A stretch of 36,689 nt of DNA from Enterococcus aquimarinus (GCF_001885765.1 NZ_JXKD01000019.1:1-36689), one strand, 5' to 3'; positions 9,808 to 19,447 are shown, numbered from the stretch's first letter. A program made the numbers and translations. The notes: generated by a model from the sequence alone, not told the origin.

Positions 9808-10740
9808 TTATTCCTTTCCTATCTCGGTTCTCAGTACTTTACGAGGCTTGAGTATTCCAGCTTTCGTCGGATGTGGTTCATAGAGGCTCACGACTTGATT
9901 TTCGTAAAAAATCGCCACTAAATCCGTCGGCATGTCTGTTAAGCCAAATTCCTGATAGGTTAAGCGGCTACCATTTTTCACTTTTAGCCAAAGGGCTTCT
10001 GAAACGTCGATGCGTTCAAAATCTTTCACACCAAATTCAATCGGCAAAAGAACTGCTTGTAGTTGCTCGTTGTTCATCAATTCCGCGACTTGCGCTAAAG
10101 TGACACCTTGCTCCTTCGAAAATCCTGCACTCGCACTACGCGTTAAATCCGACATATGCGCTGGGACACCGAGTAATTTCCCTGTATCAACTGAAAGCGT
10201 TCGTACATACGTCCCTTTCCCACATTCCACATAAAAACGCCATTTTTGTGTTCCTTTTTCAGCATCCCAAACAGGTGCTGACGTTCGCTTAAATGTCGCA
10301 ATTTCAGCGGTTCGTTGTGGACGCTCAACGGTTTCGTTATTCCGCGCATACTCGTATAAGCGTTTGCCGTTGACTTTTACAGCGGAATACATCGGTGGTA
10401 CTTGCGTAATCGTCCCGGTTAATTGAGCCATTGCTTCGTCAATTTCAGCTAGCGTAAACGGTCTACTCAACGGCTGACTGTCAACGACTTCCCCAGAAGC
10501 ATCCTCTGTAGTGGTACTATAGCCTAAGGTAATTTCACCTTCATATATTTTACCGGAATCCGTTAAAAACTCAATGACTTTTGTGCCTTTCCCGACACAA
10601 ATGGGTAAAATCCCGTCCACATCCGGATCCAATGTTCCCCCGTGACCGACTTTTTTCGTTCGTAATATTTTCCTTAATTTAAATACGCAATCATGACTTG
10701 TCATGCCACGCTCTTTCCACAAGGGTAAGATTCCATCCAT
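9808..10740 (-). CDS. truB: tRNA pseudouridine-55 synthase TruB
   Basis: Converts U55 in the T-loop of tRNAs to pseudouridine. The catalytic aspartate is Asp38 in GGTLDPDVDGILP, and the substrate-binding segments VPPMYSAVKVNGKRLYEYAR and CGKGTYVRTL follow. The ATG at 10740 gives the usual start MDGILPLWKERGMTSHD (310 residues). Upstream in-frame codons would include the ribosome site AAAGGTG. It has its own promoter and is separated from rbfA by a terminator, so it heads a truB-ribF unit. Confidence 0.96.
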   Translation of the reverse strand: MDGILPLWKERGMTSHDCVFKLRKILRTKKVGHGGTLDPDVDGILPICVGKGTKVIEFLTDSGKIYEGEITLGYSTTTEDASGEVVDSQPLSRPFTLAEIDEAMAQLTGTITQVPPMYSAVKVNGKRLYEYARNNETVERPQRTAEIATFKRTSAPVWDAEKGTQKWRFYVECGKGTYVRTLSVDTGKLLGVPAHMSDLTRSASAGFSKEQGVTLAQVAELMNNEQLQAVLLPIEFGVKDFERIDVSEALWLKVKNGSRLTYQEFGLTDMPTDLVAIFYENQVVSLYEPHPTKAGILKPRKVLRTEIGKE

Positions 10741-10778
10741 TACACATTTCACACCTTTAACAAACATTTTTCTGACCA

Positions 10779-10787
10779 ATTATACCA
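10779..10787 (-). promoter_or_regulatory. Putative truB-ribF promoter (extended -10)
   Basis: Minus strand reads TGGTATAAT about 39 bases before the truB ATG, between the rbfA terminator and the gene. The -35 is not recognisable. Confidence 0.6.
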
Positions 10788-10810
10788 TGTTTTCCAATGA
10801 TTCGCGCATC

Positions 10811-10848
10811 AAAAAACAGATGGTGGTATGACACCATCATCTGTTTTT
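10811..10848 (-). terminator. Terminator of the rimP-nusA-infB-rbfA operon
   Basis: A long stem built from AAAAACAGATG / CATCTGTTTTT plus inner pairs lies 4 bases after the rbfA stop; the minus strand ends in T residues. Confidence 0.88.
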
Positions 10849-10851
10849 GAC

Positions 10852-11199
10852 TTACTCTTGATTTAATTTGCGTAACATTTCATCAATCTTGCTTCCGTAA
10901 GCAACGGATTCATCTAATTCAAACGTAATTTCTGGCGTTTTATAAAGGGTTAATGCTTTCCCAATTTCACGACGGATGAGGCCTGTCGCTTTTTCTAAAC
11001 CAGTTTGTGCCGCTTTCTTATCTGAAGCTAAATCAGATAAGATGCTGTAGTAAATGGTTGCTTGTTGTAAATCACCTGTCACATGGACGTCTGTAATATT
11101 GACATTTTCAACCCGCGGATCGCGTACACTTTTACGTAAAACTTGATTGACTTCTTTTAAAATCTCTTGAGCTACTCGACGATCACGATAATTAGCCAT
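10852..11199 (-). CDS. rbfA: Ribosome-binding factor A
   Basis: Binds the 30S subunit and helps mature the 5' end of 16S rRNA. The 115-residue protein shows the KH-like fold pattern: [25 protein letters not shown], then [22 protein letters not shown], and the ending [21 protein letters not shown]. The ATG at 11199 follows AGGAGG. It is the last gene of the operon, 24 bases after infB. Confidence 0.97.
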   Translation of the reverse strand: MANYRDRRVAQEILKEVNQVLRKSVRDPRVENVNITDVHVTGDLQQATIYYSILSDLASDKKAAQTGLEKATGLIRREIGKALTLYKTPEITFELDESVAYGSKIDEMLRKLNQE

Positions 11200-11223
11200 G
11201 GAAACGCCTCCTACTCTATTTTA

Positions 11224-13623
11224 TTATTTTCCTTTTTTAACTTCTTCCATTACAAAACCTTCAATAATATCGTCTTGTTGCAAGTCATTAAATTTCTCAA
11301 CCATTGCGCCACATTCAAAGCCAAGTTTCACTTCTTTAGCGTCGTCTTTAAAGCGTTTCAAGCTTGCTAAGTTACCTTCAAAGATGACAATGCCATCACG
11401 GATAACACGGACGCCACTATCACGTCGGATATAGCCTTCTGTCACGTAACAACCGGCAATCGTTCCAACTTTAGAAACTTTATATGTTTCACGAACCAAC
11501 ATTTGACCGGTAATTTTTTCTTCAAATTCTGGATCAAGCATGCCGTTCATGGCTGTTTCAATTTCGTCAATCGCATTATAGATGATTCGGTGTAGACGAA
11601 TATCCACTTGCTCTGCTTCGGCTTGTTGTCTTGCTTGCGCTGTTGGACGAACGTTAAACCCGATCATAATCGCATTACTTGCTGCCGCTAAAGTGACATC
11701 ACTTTCATTGATTGCCCCAACTGCTGAATGGACAATATTCACACGTACACCTTCGACGTCAATTTTTTGTAATGACGCTGCTAACGCTTCAGCTGTTCCT
11801 TGAACGTCGGCTTTAATGATGACGTTGACTTCTTTAATTTCGCCGTCTTTCAGACTAGCAAAAAGATTATCTAACGTCACACGTGTGTTGCTACCACGTT
11901 GTTCCATCAACGCACGTTTCGCACGCTCTTCACCTGCTGCACGAGCTGTTTTTTCGTCTTCGAATGTTACAAAACGATCACCTGCTTGTGGCACGTCATT
12001 TAATCCAGTGATTTCAACGGGTGTTGCTGGACCTGCTTCTTTATCACGACGGCCAATATCGTTCGTCATCACACGAACACGACCAAAAGTATTACCGACA
12101 ACGATTGGATCGCCAACTTTTAATGTTCCTTGTTGCACTAATAATGTCGCAACAGGGCCTTTTCCTTTATCAAGACGTGCTTCAATGACTGTTCCGATTG
12201 CGCGTTGTGTTGGATCAGCTTTTAAGTCTTCTACTTCAGCAACTAATAGAATCATTTCTAATAATTCATCAATGTTTTTAGCAAACTTCGCTGAAATCTC
12301 AACGAAAATAGTATCGCCGCCCCATGCTTCCGGAATTAATCCATGTTCGCTTAATGCTTGCATGACATGATCAGGATTTGCGGCAGGTTTATCGATTTTA
12401 TTCACTGCAACAATAATCGGTACACCAGCTGCTTTCGCATGGTTAATCGCTTCGATTGTTTGTGGCATCACACCATCGTCCGCTGCGACAACTAAAATCG
12501 TAATATCCGTGATACTTGCTCCACGTGCACGCATACTTGTAAATGCGGCATGCCCTGGTGTATCTAAGAACGTAATCGGTTTCCCATTAATATCAATTTG
12601 ATACGCTCCGATATGTTGCGTGATTCCACCGGCTTCACCACTGGTTACGCGTGATTTACGTAAGGTATCAAGTAAGGTTGTTTTCCCGTGGTCAACGTGT
12701 CCCATAATGGTCACAACTGGCGGACGAGAAACAAGTGCTTCTTCATTCATTTCTTCTGGTTCAAAGAATTTATCGATATCAGCAATATCCACTTGTACTT
12801 TTTCTTGTGCTTCGATGCCATAATCGGTTGCTAATAATTCAATCGTTTCTGCATCCAAAGGTTGGTTTTGGTTAACCATTACACCCATTAAGAAAAGTTT
12901 TTTAATAATTTCAGCTGGTTCGCGATAAATTTTCTTCGCGATATCTGCCACGTTCATACCATCCGTATATTCTAACACTTCTGGTAGTTCACGGAATTTA
13001 CGCGCTGGAACAGCCGGTTTGTTTTCCGTCGATTGGTGTTTACCTTTACGGCCTTTTTTGTTGTAACGATTACGGTTTTGATTACCCCAGCCCGTATTAC
13101 GGCCTTGGTTTGAATTTTGACGCGCCGCTGGACGGTTTTGGTTGTTGCCTTGTTCTTGACGATTTGGTGTCGCTGGTTTAGCAGCCGTCGTATTATTGGT
13201 ATTGCTAGCATTATTTGTTGCAGGTTTGTTTTGTGGACGAGCCGTCTGATTGGACTGTGGTCCTTTATTTTGTGCAGGGCCTTTCGCTCCAGGTTTATTA
13301 GCAGCTTGTTGGCCTTGCGGTCCGCGATTTCCTGGAGTAGTCGTTGCGCCTTTATTTTGGCGATTTTGGAAATTCGGATTATTTTTTTGTGTTTGGAACT
13401 GTTTGTCAGCTGGTTTTCCTGCTGGCGTTCCAGGTTTTGCGCCAGTATCTTTTTTCGGTGCTGGTGTGTTTCTTAGTGCTTGGCGTAATGATCTTTCTTG
13501 TGATTCAGAAATAACCGCCATATGGTTTGATACGTTAAATCCTAATGATTTTGCTTTATCGACGATCTCTTTACTCGATTTGTTCATTTCTTTTGCAATT
13601 TCATAGACTCTTTTATTCGTCAT
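11224..13623 (-). CDS. infB: Translation initiation factor IF-2
   Basis: GTPase that places initiator tRNA on the 30S subunit and promotes subunit joining. In 799 residues: an N-terminal IF2N domain (residues 1-50), a low-complexity Asn/Gln/Pro/Lys-rich linker (about 52-205), a second IF2N domain (about 222-275), the G domain with GHVDHGKTT (308-316), DTPGH (354-358) and NKID (408-411), then the beta-barrel and C-terminal fMet-tRNA-binding domains. The ATG at 13623 follows GGAAGGTGA. The gene lies between ylxQ and rbfA in the usual order. Confidence 0.98.
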   Translation of the reverse strand: MTNKRVYEIAKEMNKSSKEIVDKAKSLGFNVSNHMAVISESQERSLRQALRNTPAPKKDTGAKPGTPAGKPADKQFQTQKNNPNFQNRQNKGATTTPGNRGPQGQQAANKPGAKGPAQNKGPQSNQTARPQNKPATNNASNTNNTTAAKPATPNRQEQGNNQNRPAARQNSNQGRNTGWGNQNRNRYNKKGRKGKHQSTENKPAVPARKFRELPEVLEYTDGMNVADIAKKIYREPAEIIKKLFLMGVMVNQNQPLDAETIELLATDYGIEAQEKVQVDIADIDKFFEPEEMNEEALVSRPPVVTIMGHVDHGKTTLLDTLRKSRVTSGEAGGITQHIGAYQIDINGKPITFLDTPGHAAFTSMRARGASITDITILVVAADDGVMPQTIEAINHAKAAGVPIIVAVNKIDKPAANPDHVMQALSEHGLIPEAWGGDTIFVEISAKFAKNIDELLEMILLVAEVEDLKADPTQRAIGTVIEARLDKGKGPVATLLVQQGTLKVGDPIVVGNTFGRVRVMTNDIGRRDKEAGPATPVEITGLNDVPQAGDRFVTFEDEKTARAAGEERAKRALMEQRGSNTRVTLDNLFASLKDGEIKEVNVIIKADVQGTAEALAASLQKIDVEGVRVNIVHSAVGAINESDVTLAAASNAIMIGFNVRPTAQARQQAEAEQVDIRLHRIIYNAIDEIETAMNGMLDPEFEEKITGQMLVRETYKVSKVGTIAGCYVTEGYIRRDSGVRVIRDGIVIFEGNLASLKRFKDDAKEVKLGFECGAMVEKFNDLQQDDIIEGFVMEEVKKGK

Positions 13624-13635
13624 GCAATCACCTTC

Positions 13636-13938
13636 CTAACCTAATAATAGTTCCTCGATCTTTTTTGAAAAACCTTTATCTTTAATGCCAATGACCATAC
13701 GACTTTTGCCAATCGCGTGACCTAATTCATTTGAATTAAAAACATCAAAACAGGGAACTTTGTAATACAAACTTTTATCTTTGATACTTTTTTGGGTATT
13801 CTTACCTGCATCACTTGCGATAAAGACGAGATTCACCTTTTGGGCACGAATGTCTTTTAGCGTTAATTCTTCTCCGGTGACTAATTTACCTGCTCGCATC
13901 GCCAAGCCTAATAAATTGAGTGCTTTTTCCTTACTCAT
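13636..13938 (-). CDS. ylxQ: YlxQ-like L7Ae-family RNA-binding protein
   Basis: Small K-turn RNA-binding protein of the L7Ae/L30e family, always found in the nusA-infB operon of Firmicutes; its precise role is not settled. The 100 residues begin MSKEKALNLLGLAMRAGKLVTGE and contain the family segment LVFIASDAGKNTQKSI. The ATG at 13938 is chosen because it matches the family start; it overlaps the end of ylxR by 8 bases, so translation is probably coupled. A longer in-frame extension upstream runs through ylxR and is not credible. Confidence 0.92.
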   Translation of the reverse strand: MSKEKALNLLGLAMRAGKLVTGEELTLKDIRAQKVNLVFIASDAGKNTQKSIKDKSLYYKVPCFDVFNSNELGHAIGKSRMVIGIKDKGFSKKIEELLLG

Positions 13939-14227
13939 TGGCAAACAACTCTTTTCTGGCTTTTTGGTGAGTAACATAATCAAGTAATTCTTGATAGAAC
14001 TCATCCGTTATTTTTACTTCTAAGACTCGGTCTAAAATCTTTTTATCCCAAGCCGTTTGTGCTTCTTTGGGTTCAAGTGCGACATATGCCCCTCTACCAG
14101 GCGCTTTGCCTGTTGGATCAATCGACACAACGCCTTCTTTCGAACGCGCAATGCGGATAAGATCTTTTTTAGGGAACATTTCACCTGAAACGACTGATTT
14201 TCTTAATGGTATTTTTCTTTTTTTCAT
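13931..14227 (-). CDS. rnpM: YlxR/RnpM (DUF448), RNase P modulator
   Basis: 98-residue basic nucleic-acid-binding protein of the YlxR family; B. subtilis YlxR binds RNase P RNA and has been renamed RnpM. The family pattern is visible: IPLRKSVVSGEMFPKKDLIRIAR, then DPTGKAPGRGAYVAL. The Cys that often follows RK at the start (RKCVV) is Ser here. It lies 18 bases after nusA and overlaps ylxQ by 8 bases. Confidence 0.93.
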   Translation of the reverse strand: MKKRKIPLRKSVVSGEMFPKKDLIRIARSKEGVVSIDPTGKAPGRGAYVALEPKEAQTAWDKKILDRVLEVKITDEFYQELLDYVTHQKARKELFANE

Positions 14228-14245
14228 GTAAATCCCACCTTGAAA

Positions 14246-15430
14246 TTATTCTTCTTCGAAAGTAGCGTTCTCGTAGTCATCAGAAGTCATATCCGGATTT
14301 GCCATAATGACTTCATCGTTCAATTCTGCTTCCACTACAAGTTCTTCTGCATCCGCCACGGCTGTTTCTGCTTGCTCTAATTTTTCATAAAAACTCGCCA
14401 TGTCTGATTCTGATTTGATATCAATCTTAAAGCCAGTTAACTTCGCAGCTAAACGAGCATTTTGTCCGCGTTTACCGATTGCTAGTGATAATTGATAATC
14501 AGGAACAACAACGGTACACGCTTTTGGATTCGTCGCATCAAAAATCACATCACTGACTTCGGCTGGATTAAGGGCGTTGGCAATAAAGACAGCTGGGTCT
14601 TCGCTCCACTCTACAATATCCATATTCTCACCTTTTAATTCATTGACTAATGTTTGAACACGTTGGCCTTTTGGACCGACACATGTTCCGACTGGATCAA
14701 TGTTTTCGTCATGTGAACGTACAGCAACTTTAGAACGATCGCCTGCCTCACGAGCAATGCTGACAATTTCAACTGTTCCGTCGTAGACTTCAGGTACTTC
14801 TTGTTCAAATAAGCGACGTAATAAATCTGGATGACTACGGCTTACAAAAACTTGTGGTCCTTTTGACGTGTTTTCAACTTTTGAAACATAGACACGAATG
14901 CGATCATGAGGTTGATAAAACTCATTTGCCATTTGATCTTGCTTTGAAAGGACTGCTTCAATTTTACCTAAGTTAACGTAAATATAACGATTGTCTTGAC
15001 GTTCCACAATTCCTTGCATGATATCATTTTCGTACGCACTAAACTCTGTATAAATGATATTACGCTCTGCTTCACGCACACGTTGTAAAATGACTTGTTT
15101 TGCCGTTTGTGCAGCAATTCGTCCAAAATCTTTTGGTGTCACTTCAAAACGAATTTTATCGCCAATTTCGTAAGCTGGATTAATCAAAATGGCATCTTTT
15201 AATGATACTTCTAATTGGGAATCCATGACTTCTTCCGTTACTTCTTTCACTGAATAAACATGAATACTGCCTTTTTTGGCGTTGAATTCAACTTCAACGT
15301 TTTGTGATTGACCATAGTGACGTTTATAGGCCGAGATTAAGGCTGCCTCTAAAGCTTCAATCACGATTTCTTTTGATATTCCTTTTTCTGCTTCTAAAGC
15401 ATCCAAAGCATTTAACATTTCTTTACTCAT
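14246..15430 (-). CDS. nusA: Transcription termination/antitermination factor NusA
   Basis: Binds RNA polymerase and nascent RNA to modulate pausing and termination. In 394 residues: N-terminal polymerase-binding domain (1 to about 130), S1 domain (DIMQGIVERQDNRYIYVNLG), KH1 (VGPKGQRVQTLVNEL) and KH2 (IGKRGQNARLAAKLTG), then an acidic tail of about 45 residues. There are no C-terminal AR repeats, as is normal in Firmicutes. The ATG at 15430 is 11 bases from GGAGG. Second gene of rimP-nusA-rnpM-ylxQ-infB-rbfA. Confidence 0.97.
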   Translation of the reverse strand: MSKEMLNALDALEAEKGISKEIVIEALEAALISAYKRHYGQSQNVEVEFNAKKGSIHVYSVKEVTEEVMDSQLEVSLKDAILINPAYEIGDKIRFEVTPKDFGRIAAQTAKQVILQRVREAERNIIYTEFSAYENDIMQGIVERQDNRYIYVNLGKIEAVLSKQDQMANEFYQPHDRIRVYVSKVENTSKGPQVFVSRSHPDLLRRLFEQEVPEVYDGTVEIVSIAREAGDRSKVAVRSHDENIDPVGTCVGPKGQRVQTLVNELKGENMDIVEWSEDPAVFIANALNPAEVSDVIFDATNPKACTVVVPDYQLSLAIGKRGQNARLAAKLTGFKIDIKSESDMASFYEKLEQAETAVADAEELVVEAELNDEVIMANPDMTSDDYENATFEEE

Positions 15431-15450
15431 TTTCTTCGCATCCTCCGTAA

Positions 15451-15924
15451 TTAAAATTGAACCGCTAAACGAGCATGGGCAATATTTTTGCGATCGAGGG
15501 TTAATTCTTTTTCTCTTGTTTTAATTCGTACTTTTAGTACTAATTGTTCTTCATTAAAAGACTGTAAGAATCCTTGATAATATTTTTCCCCGTCAACTGC
15601 TTGATAGAAAGAAACATAGACATATGCGCCAATCGCTTTTTCATAATCTGCTTCTTTTTTTAATGGTCGTTCTGCGCCAGGAGAAGAAATTTCTAGAAAA
15701 TAAGCTTGTGGAATTGGATCGGGGTCCATTGCGTCAAGAGCATCACTCAACCGTTCGCTAACAAAGGCACAATCTTCTAAATCAATCCCGCCGTCTTTAT
15801 CAATAAAAACGCGTAAAAACCAACTCTGCCCCTCTTTCGTGAATTCCACCTCAACTAATTCAAAATTTTCCGCTTCCAAAATCGGTGTTACTATCTCTGT
15901 AACAGTATCCACAACCGTACTCAA
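15451..15924 (-). CDS. rimP: Ribosome maturation factor RimP
   Basis: Needed for 30S subunit maturation. The 157 residues include the family segments FELVEVEFTKEGQSWFLRVFID, GGIDLEDCAFVSERLSDALD and YFLEISSPGAERPLK. Translation appears to start at a TTG (15924), 9 bases from AGGAGG; no ATG is available near it. It is the first gene of the operon and has a promoter about 107 bases upstream with a terminator-like hairpin between promoter and gene. Confidence 0.95.
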   Translation of the reverse strand: MSTVVDTVTEIVTPILEAENFELVEVEFTKEGQSWFLRVFIDKDGGIDLEDCAFVSERLSDALDAMDPDPIPQAYFLEISSPGAERPLKKEADYEKAIGAYVYVSFYQAVDGEKYYQGFLQSFNEEQLVLKVRIKTREKELTLDRKNIAHARLAVQF

Positions 15925-15973
15925 AATATGATCCCTCCTTTAAATAATCGTAACGAAAATCCATTTCATGCCA

Positions 15974-16006
15974 TAAAAAGAGTGAGGGAAAAAACAGCCC
16001 TCACTC
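15974..16006 (-). terminator. Hairpin with U-tract in the rimP leader; also the only visible thrS terminator
   Basis: A perfect 9-bp stem GAGTGAGGG / CCCTCACTC (15980-15988 with 15998-16006) is followed on the minus strand by TTTTTATGG. It is 114 bases past the thrS stop but downstream of the predicted rimP promoter, so it would lie in the first 50 bases of the rimP transcript. Confidence 0.8.
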
Positions 16007-16030
16007 AACTCTAGTATCATTACTCTTAGA

Positions 16031-16059
16031 AATATAACATATTTTTTCAGAAAACTCAA
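16031..16059 (-). promoter_or_regulatory. Promoter of the rimP-nusA-infB operon
   Basis: Minus strand: TTGAGT (16059-16054), 17-base spacer, TATATT (16036-16031) with TG in the extended position. Predicted transcription start is near 16024. Confidence 0.75.
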
Positions 16060-16119
16060 GAGAATCGTGTTTTTGTTCCCCTCAGGTCCTCTTTTAGTTT
16101 AAAAAAGAAAATGTTCCTC

Positions 16120-18054
16120 TTATCTGCTACGATTTAAAATTTCTGCTTCAATCGCTTCAACAAAAATATCTAGCGCTTCAACTTGTGTTTCTTTTGAACC
16201 GTAACGACGAATATTCACGGTTGCTTGCTCGACTTCTTGATCCCCAACGACAATTTGATACGGAATTTTTTGGATTTGTGATCCACGAATCTTATAGCCC
16301 ATCTTTTCGTTACGATCATCGAGTTCAACTCGCACACCTTTGGCTTGTAATCGTTCCTTCACCAAAAGAGCATAATCATGATGCGCGTCAACCGAAACGG
16401 GAATGATTGTCGCTTGAATCGGTGCCAACCATGTTGGGAAAGCACCTTTGTATGTTTCGGTTAAATAAGCCACGAAGCGTTCCATTGTGGAAACAATCCC
16501 ACGGTGAATCACGACTGGTCGATGCGTGTTTTCGCCATCTTCTCCCACATACGTTAAGTCAAAGCGTTGTGGTAATAAGAAATCTAATTGGATCGTTGAA
16601 AGTGTTTCTTCGTTCCCTAATGCTGTTTTCACTTGCACGTCTAATTTTGGTCCGTAAAAGGCTGCTTCGCCTTCTGCTTCAAAATAGTCTAAACCTGTTT
16701 CGTCCATAACTTCTTTCAGTACTTTTTGCGCATGGTTCCACATCTCGTCATCATCGAAGTATTTCTCGGTATTTTTTGGATCACGGTAACTGATGCGTAA
16801 ACGGTAGTCCGTAATATCAAAATCTTCATAGACTGCCATCATCAGGTCCAATGTGCGGCGGAATTCATCTTTAATTTGATCAGGACGCACAAATGTATGG
16901 CCATCATTTAGTGTCATTTCTCGTACGCGTTGCAAACCAGATAACGCGCCTGATTTTTCATAACGGTGCATTTGTCCAAGTTCGGCAATCCGAATCGGTA
17001 ATTCACGATACGAATGAATATCATTTTTATAAACCATCATGTGGTGTGGGCAGTTCATTGGACGTAAGACCAACATCTCACCATCTCCCATATCCATCGG
17101 CGGAAACATATCTTCATGGTAATGCGCCCAGTGACCAGATGTTTTATAAAATTCCACGTTTGCCATAATGGGTGTGTAAACATGTTGGTACCCTAACGCG
17201 ATCTCTTTATCGGTAATATAACGTTCGATTGTCCGACGAATCGTCGCTCCTTTTGGCAACCAAAATGGAAGGCCGGCACCGACTTCTGGTGACAACATAA
17301 ATAGATCCAATTCTTTTCCTAATTTACGATGATCACGTTCTTTGGCTTCTTCACGCATTTTGATGAATTCTTTTAATGCTTTTTTATCAAAGAAAGCTGT
17401 TCCGTAAACACGTTGCATCATATGATTATCGGAATTTCCGCGCCAGTAAGCTCCGGCAACTGATAATAATTGAGACACTTGAATGCGTCCAGTTGACGGT
17501 ACGTGTGGCCCACGACATAAATCAATGAAGTCGCCTTGTTCATAAGCCGTAATCACTTCATCGGCTGGTAAATCGTTAATTAATTCCTCTTTATAAGGAT
17601 CGCCTGCAAATAATTCTAACGCCTCTTCTTTCGTCAAGACACGACGCACGATTGGCAAGTTTTCTTTCACGATTTTCATCATTTCTGCTTCAATTGCCGG
17701 TAAATCTTCTGCAGTTACCGGTTGATCGCCATTATCGGTATCATAATAAAAACCAGAATCAATCGCAGGGCCAACGCCAAATTTAATTTTTGGATAAAGG
17801 TGACGCATCGCTTGTGCCATTAAATGGGCTGTCGAGTGACGTAATAACGCGAGGGCATCTTCGTGGTCTGGTGTGACAATTTCGAGCGTGCCATCACAAT
17901 CAATCGCGCGATCTAAATCGATCAACTCACCATTCCATTTGCCAGCCAACGCTTTTTTAGCTAAGCTTTTTGAGATACTTTCTGCAATTTCTTTTGTTGT
18001 GATGCCCGCTTCATATTCGCGTATCGCACCATCTGGAAATGTTACTTTAATCAT
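16120..18054 (-). CDS. thrS: Threonyl-tRNA synthetase
   Basis: Charges tRNA-Thr. In 644 residues: TGS domain (1 to about 62), editing domain with [10 protein letters not shown], class II catalytic core ([18 protein letters not shown], the zinc-ligand segment [10 protein letters not shown], and [11 protein letters not shown]) and the anticodon-binding domain ([17 protein letters not shown]). The ATG at 18054 follows GGAGGAAAACAA. Expression is evidently under the T-box leader just upstream. Confidence 0.98.
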   Translation of the reverse strand: MIKVTFPDGAIREYEAGITTKEIAESISKSLAKKALAGKWNGELIDLDRAIDCDGTLEIVTPDHEDALALLRHSTAHLMAQAMRHLYPKIKFGVGPAIDSGFYYDTDNGDQPVTAEDLPAIEAEMMKIVKENLPIVRRVLTKEEALELFAGDPYKEELINDLPADEVITAYEQGDFIDLCRGPHVPSTGRIQVSQLLSVAGAYWRGNSDNHMMQRVYGTAFFDKKALKEFIKMREEAKERDHRKLGKELDLFMLSPEVGAGLPFWLPKGATIRRTIERYITDKEIALGYQHVYTPIMANVEFYKTSGHWAHYHEDMFPPMDMGDGEMLVLRPMNCPHHMMVYKNDIHSYRELPIRIAELGQMHRYEKSGALSGLQRVREMTLNDGHTFVRPDQIKDEFRRTLDLMMAVYEDFDITDYRLRISYRDPKNTEKYFDDDEMWNHAQKVLKEVMDETGLDYFEAEGEAAFYGPKLDVQVKTALGNEETLSTIQLDFLLPQRFDLTYVGEDGENTHRPVVIHRGIVSTMERFVAYLTETYKGAFPTWLAPIQATIIPVSVDAHHDYALLVKERLQAKGVRVELDDRNEKMGYKIRGSQIQKIPYQIVVGDQEVEQATVNIRRYGSKETQVEALDIFVEAIEAEILNRSR

Positions 18055-18107
18055 TTGTTTTCCTCCTATTTTTGTCTTTTATTACAAATTCCTGTTTTCT
18101 TTGCAAT

Positions 18108-18350
18108 AAAAAAAGCCCTAATATCGTACTTGTTCTACGATATTAGGACGTATCATCGTGGTTCCACCTAATTTTTAATACACTAATGGTATTACTCAAA
18201 CGTGATAACGGATACGACCGCCTTTGTTTCGACAAAGGTTTTTGGAAAAAGTGGTCATTCTTTGGTTTTCTTCTGGAAAAGTTTCAGCCAAGCTTTTCCT
18301 CTCTTTTTGAAGACTCTCAAATGCAGGTGTCTTTTTCATAAATCAACTAT
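18108..18350 (-). promoter_or_regulatory. T-box riboswitch leader of thrS, specifier ACC (Thr)
   Basis: The minus strand contains the T-box sequence AGGTGGAACCACGATG (18169-18154), followed by a terminator with a 12-bp stem (18117-18128 with 18136-18147) and seven T residues. Stem I is built by GAAAAAG pairing with CTTTTTC, with an AGAGAG bulge and apical loop near 18275-18306. The specifier loop reads AATGACCAC, giving codon ACC (18255-18253), threonine. Uncharged tRNA-Thr would pair with it and stabilise the antiterminator. Confidence 0.93.
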
Positions 18351-18356
18351 GCCTTC

Positions 18357-18385
18357 ATTTAATCATCTTTTCAGAAAAATTGCAA
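18357..18385 (-). promoter_or_regulatory. Putative promoter of the thrS leader
   Basis: Minus strand: TTGCAA (18385-18380), 17-base spacer, TTAAAT (18362-18357) with TG in the extended position. The start near 18350 fits the beginning of T-box stem I. Confidence 0.55.
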
Positions 18386-18605
18386 CAATAAATTGCGCTG
18401 AGAACATAAAAATCATCGATCATGAACGTCAATCTTCGTTTAGGATCATTTTCCATAAGCTCCCTTCGGATAAAAGGTCATTTTTTGCTATCCCTTGGGC
18501 ATAAAAAGCATACTGGCTATTTTCATGGAACAAGTCTCCCACCTGTTCATTCGTTCATCCTATGTGAAACGAAATGCTAGCTTAAAATTTCATCAATTCG
18601 CATTC
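18386..18605. other. Intergenic stretch with hairpins, function unknown
   Basis: About 220 bases between the thrS promoter and the NUDIX promoter encode no protein. On the minus strand one can draw GAACAGG / CTTGTTC, and GGGATA / TATCC (18468-18494) with a CCAT / ATGG closing pair around the latter. The segment AATGACC-TTTT-TCC resembles the thrS specifier loop, so it may be a decayed second leader. Nothing firmer can be said. Confidence 0.3.
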
Positions 18606-18609
18606 TTTT

Positions 18610-18617
18610 GGTAAAAT
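18610..18617 (+). promoter_or_regulatory. Putative NUDIX gene promoter (extended -10)
   Basis: TGGTAAAAT (18609-18617) is an extended -10; TTCATC 17 bases upstream is a weak -35. It lies about 28 bases before the start codon. Confidence 0.5.
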
Positions 18618-18645
18618 AGAAAAAAGAAGCGAAGGAGGCGTGCAC

Positions 18646-19248
18646 GTGAATCCGTTAAAAGAATACCAACGTTTATTAGCCATTGCGCAAAGTGGCAAAA
18701 AGTTTGGACGTGATCACTTTGATCAAGAGCGTTATGCCGAACTCGAACGTATTAGTTTAGCTTTGATTAGTCAATTAGGAAATAAACCAATCGCACAGAT
18801 TCCCGACTTATTCTCAGGTGAAACGGGTTATCCGACACCCAAAGTTGACGTACGGGCCTTTTGTCAAAACGCCCAAAACGAGATTTTGTTAGTTGAAGAT
18901 CGTCAGACGAAAGAATGGTCCCTTCCAGGCGGTTTTGCTGAAATCGGCATGTCCCCGCGCGAGAATCTCGCAAAAGAATTGATAGAAGAAACGGGCTTTG
19001 AAGCACACATCGGTGATTTACTTGCTATTTTTGATACGAATCAAAAAGGAAATCCACCGCAAAGTTTTCAATATTATAAACTCGTATTTGCTTGTGAGCT
19101 GTTACGTGGTGAATTTATTGCGAATCAAGAAATTCGTAATATCGGCTTTTTTAGTATCGAACAACTTCCTCCCTTGTCGACAAAACGAACCACCAAAGAA
19201 CAGTTGACTATTTTAAGACAATCACGCCATTCACCCCATGTCGATTAA
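18646..19248 (+). CDS. NUDIX hydrolase with N-terminal NUDIX_N domain (ADP-ribose pyrophosphatase-like)
   Basis: Hydrolase of nucleoside diphosphates linked to another group; the substrate is not certain. The 200-residue protein has a helical N-terminal domain (NPLKEYQRLLAIAQSGKKFG to about residue 60) typical of the ADP-ribose/CDP-choline pyrophosphatase-like group, then the NUDIX box GGFAEIGMSPRENLAKELIEETGF with the catalytic EExG core. The Met at the first box Glu and the Lys for Arg are normal for this subgroup. The GTG at 18646 is 7 bases from AGGAGG; the GTG at 18640 would be too close. It is single-gene, ended by its own terminator. Confidence 0.88.
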   Translation: MNPLKEYQRLLAIAQSGKKFGRDHFDQERYAELERISLALISQLGNKPIAQIPDLFSGETGYPTPKVDVRAFCQNAQNEILLVEDRQTKEWSLPGGFAEIGMSPRENLAKELIEETGFEAHIGDLLAIFDTNQKGNPPQSFQYYKLVFACELLRGEFIANQEIRNIGFFSIEQLPPLSTKRTTKEQLTILRQSRHSPHVD

Positions 19249-19344
19249 TAACGTTTGAAAGAACGAACGAGTGATTAATTGCCAGTCCTCATCGCAATCA
19301 TCTGAGAAACAGATCCCTTTCTCCCCTTATAAATGAATCGTTCA

Positions 19345-19386
19345 AACGTCAATTCTGACAACAGATTAAGAATTGACGTTTTTTTT
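19345..19386 (+). terminator. Terminator of the NUDIX gene
   Basis: A perfect 12-bp stem AACGTCAATTCT / AGAATTGACGTT (19345-19356 with 19369-19380), 12-base loop, followed by TTTTTT. Confidence 0.93.
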
Positions 19387-19405
19387 CGTATTCTCTTCTA
19401 TTCTA

Positions 19406-19414
19406 TGCTATACT
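19406..19414 (+). promoter_or_regulatory. Putative helD promoter (extended -10)
   Basis: TGCTATACT is an extended -10 about 33 bases before the helD start. No clear -35. Confidence 0.5.
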
Positions 19415-19447
19415 TTTAGGGTCAAATTTTTAGGAGGTATGCCAAGG

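Noticed and set aside
11582-13606. Several long open frames on the plus strand opposite infB (for example 11816-12370 and 13117-13476)
   Set aside because: They mirror the biased codons of infB, lack ribosome sites and have no recognisable protein features.
18202-18504. 100-codon plus-strand frame across the thrS leader
   Set aside because: It runs through the T-box stem I and promoter; no ribosome site; the RNA explanation is much stronger.
18940-19005. NUDIX box with Met and Lys at two consensus positions, suspected inactive enzyme
   Set aside because: Proteins with the NUDIX_N domain normally have this variant, and the catalytic EExG core is intact.
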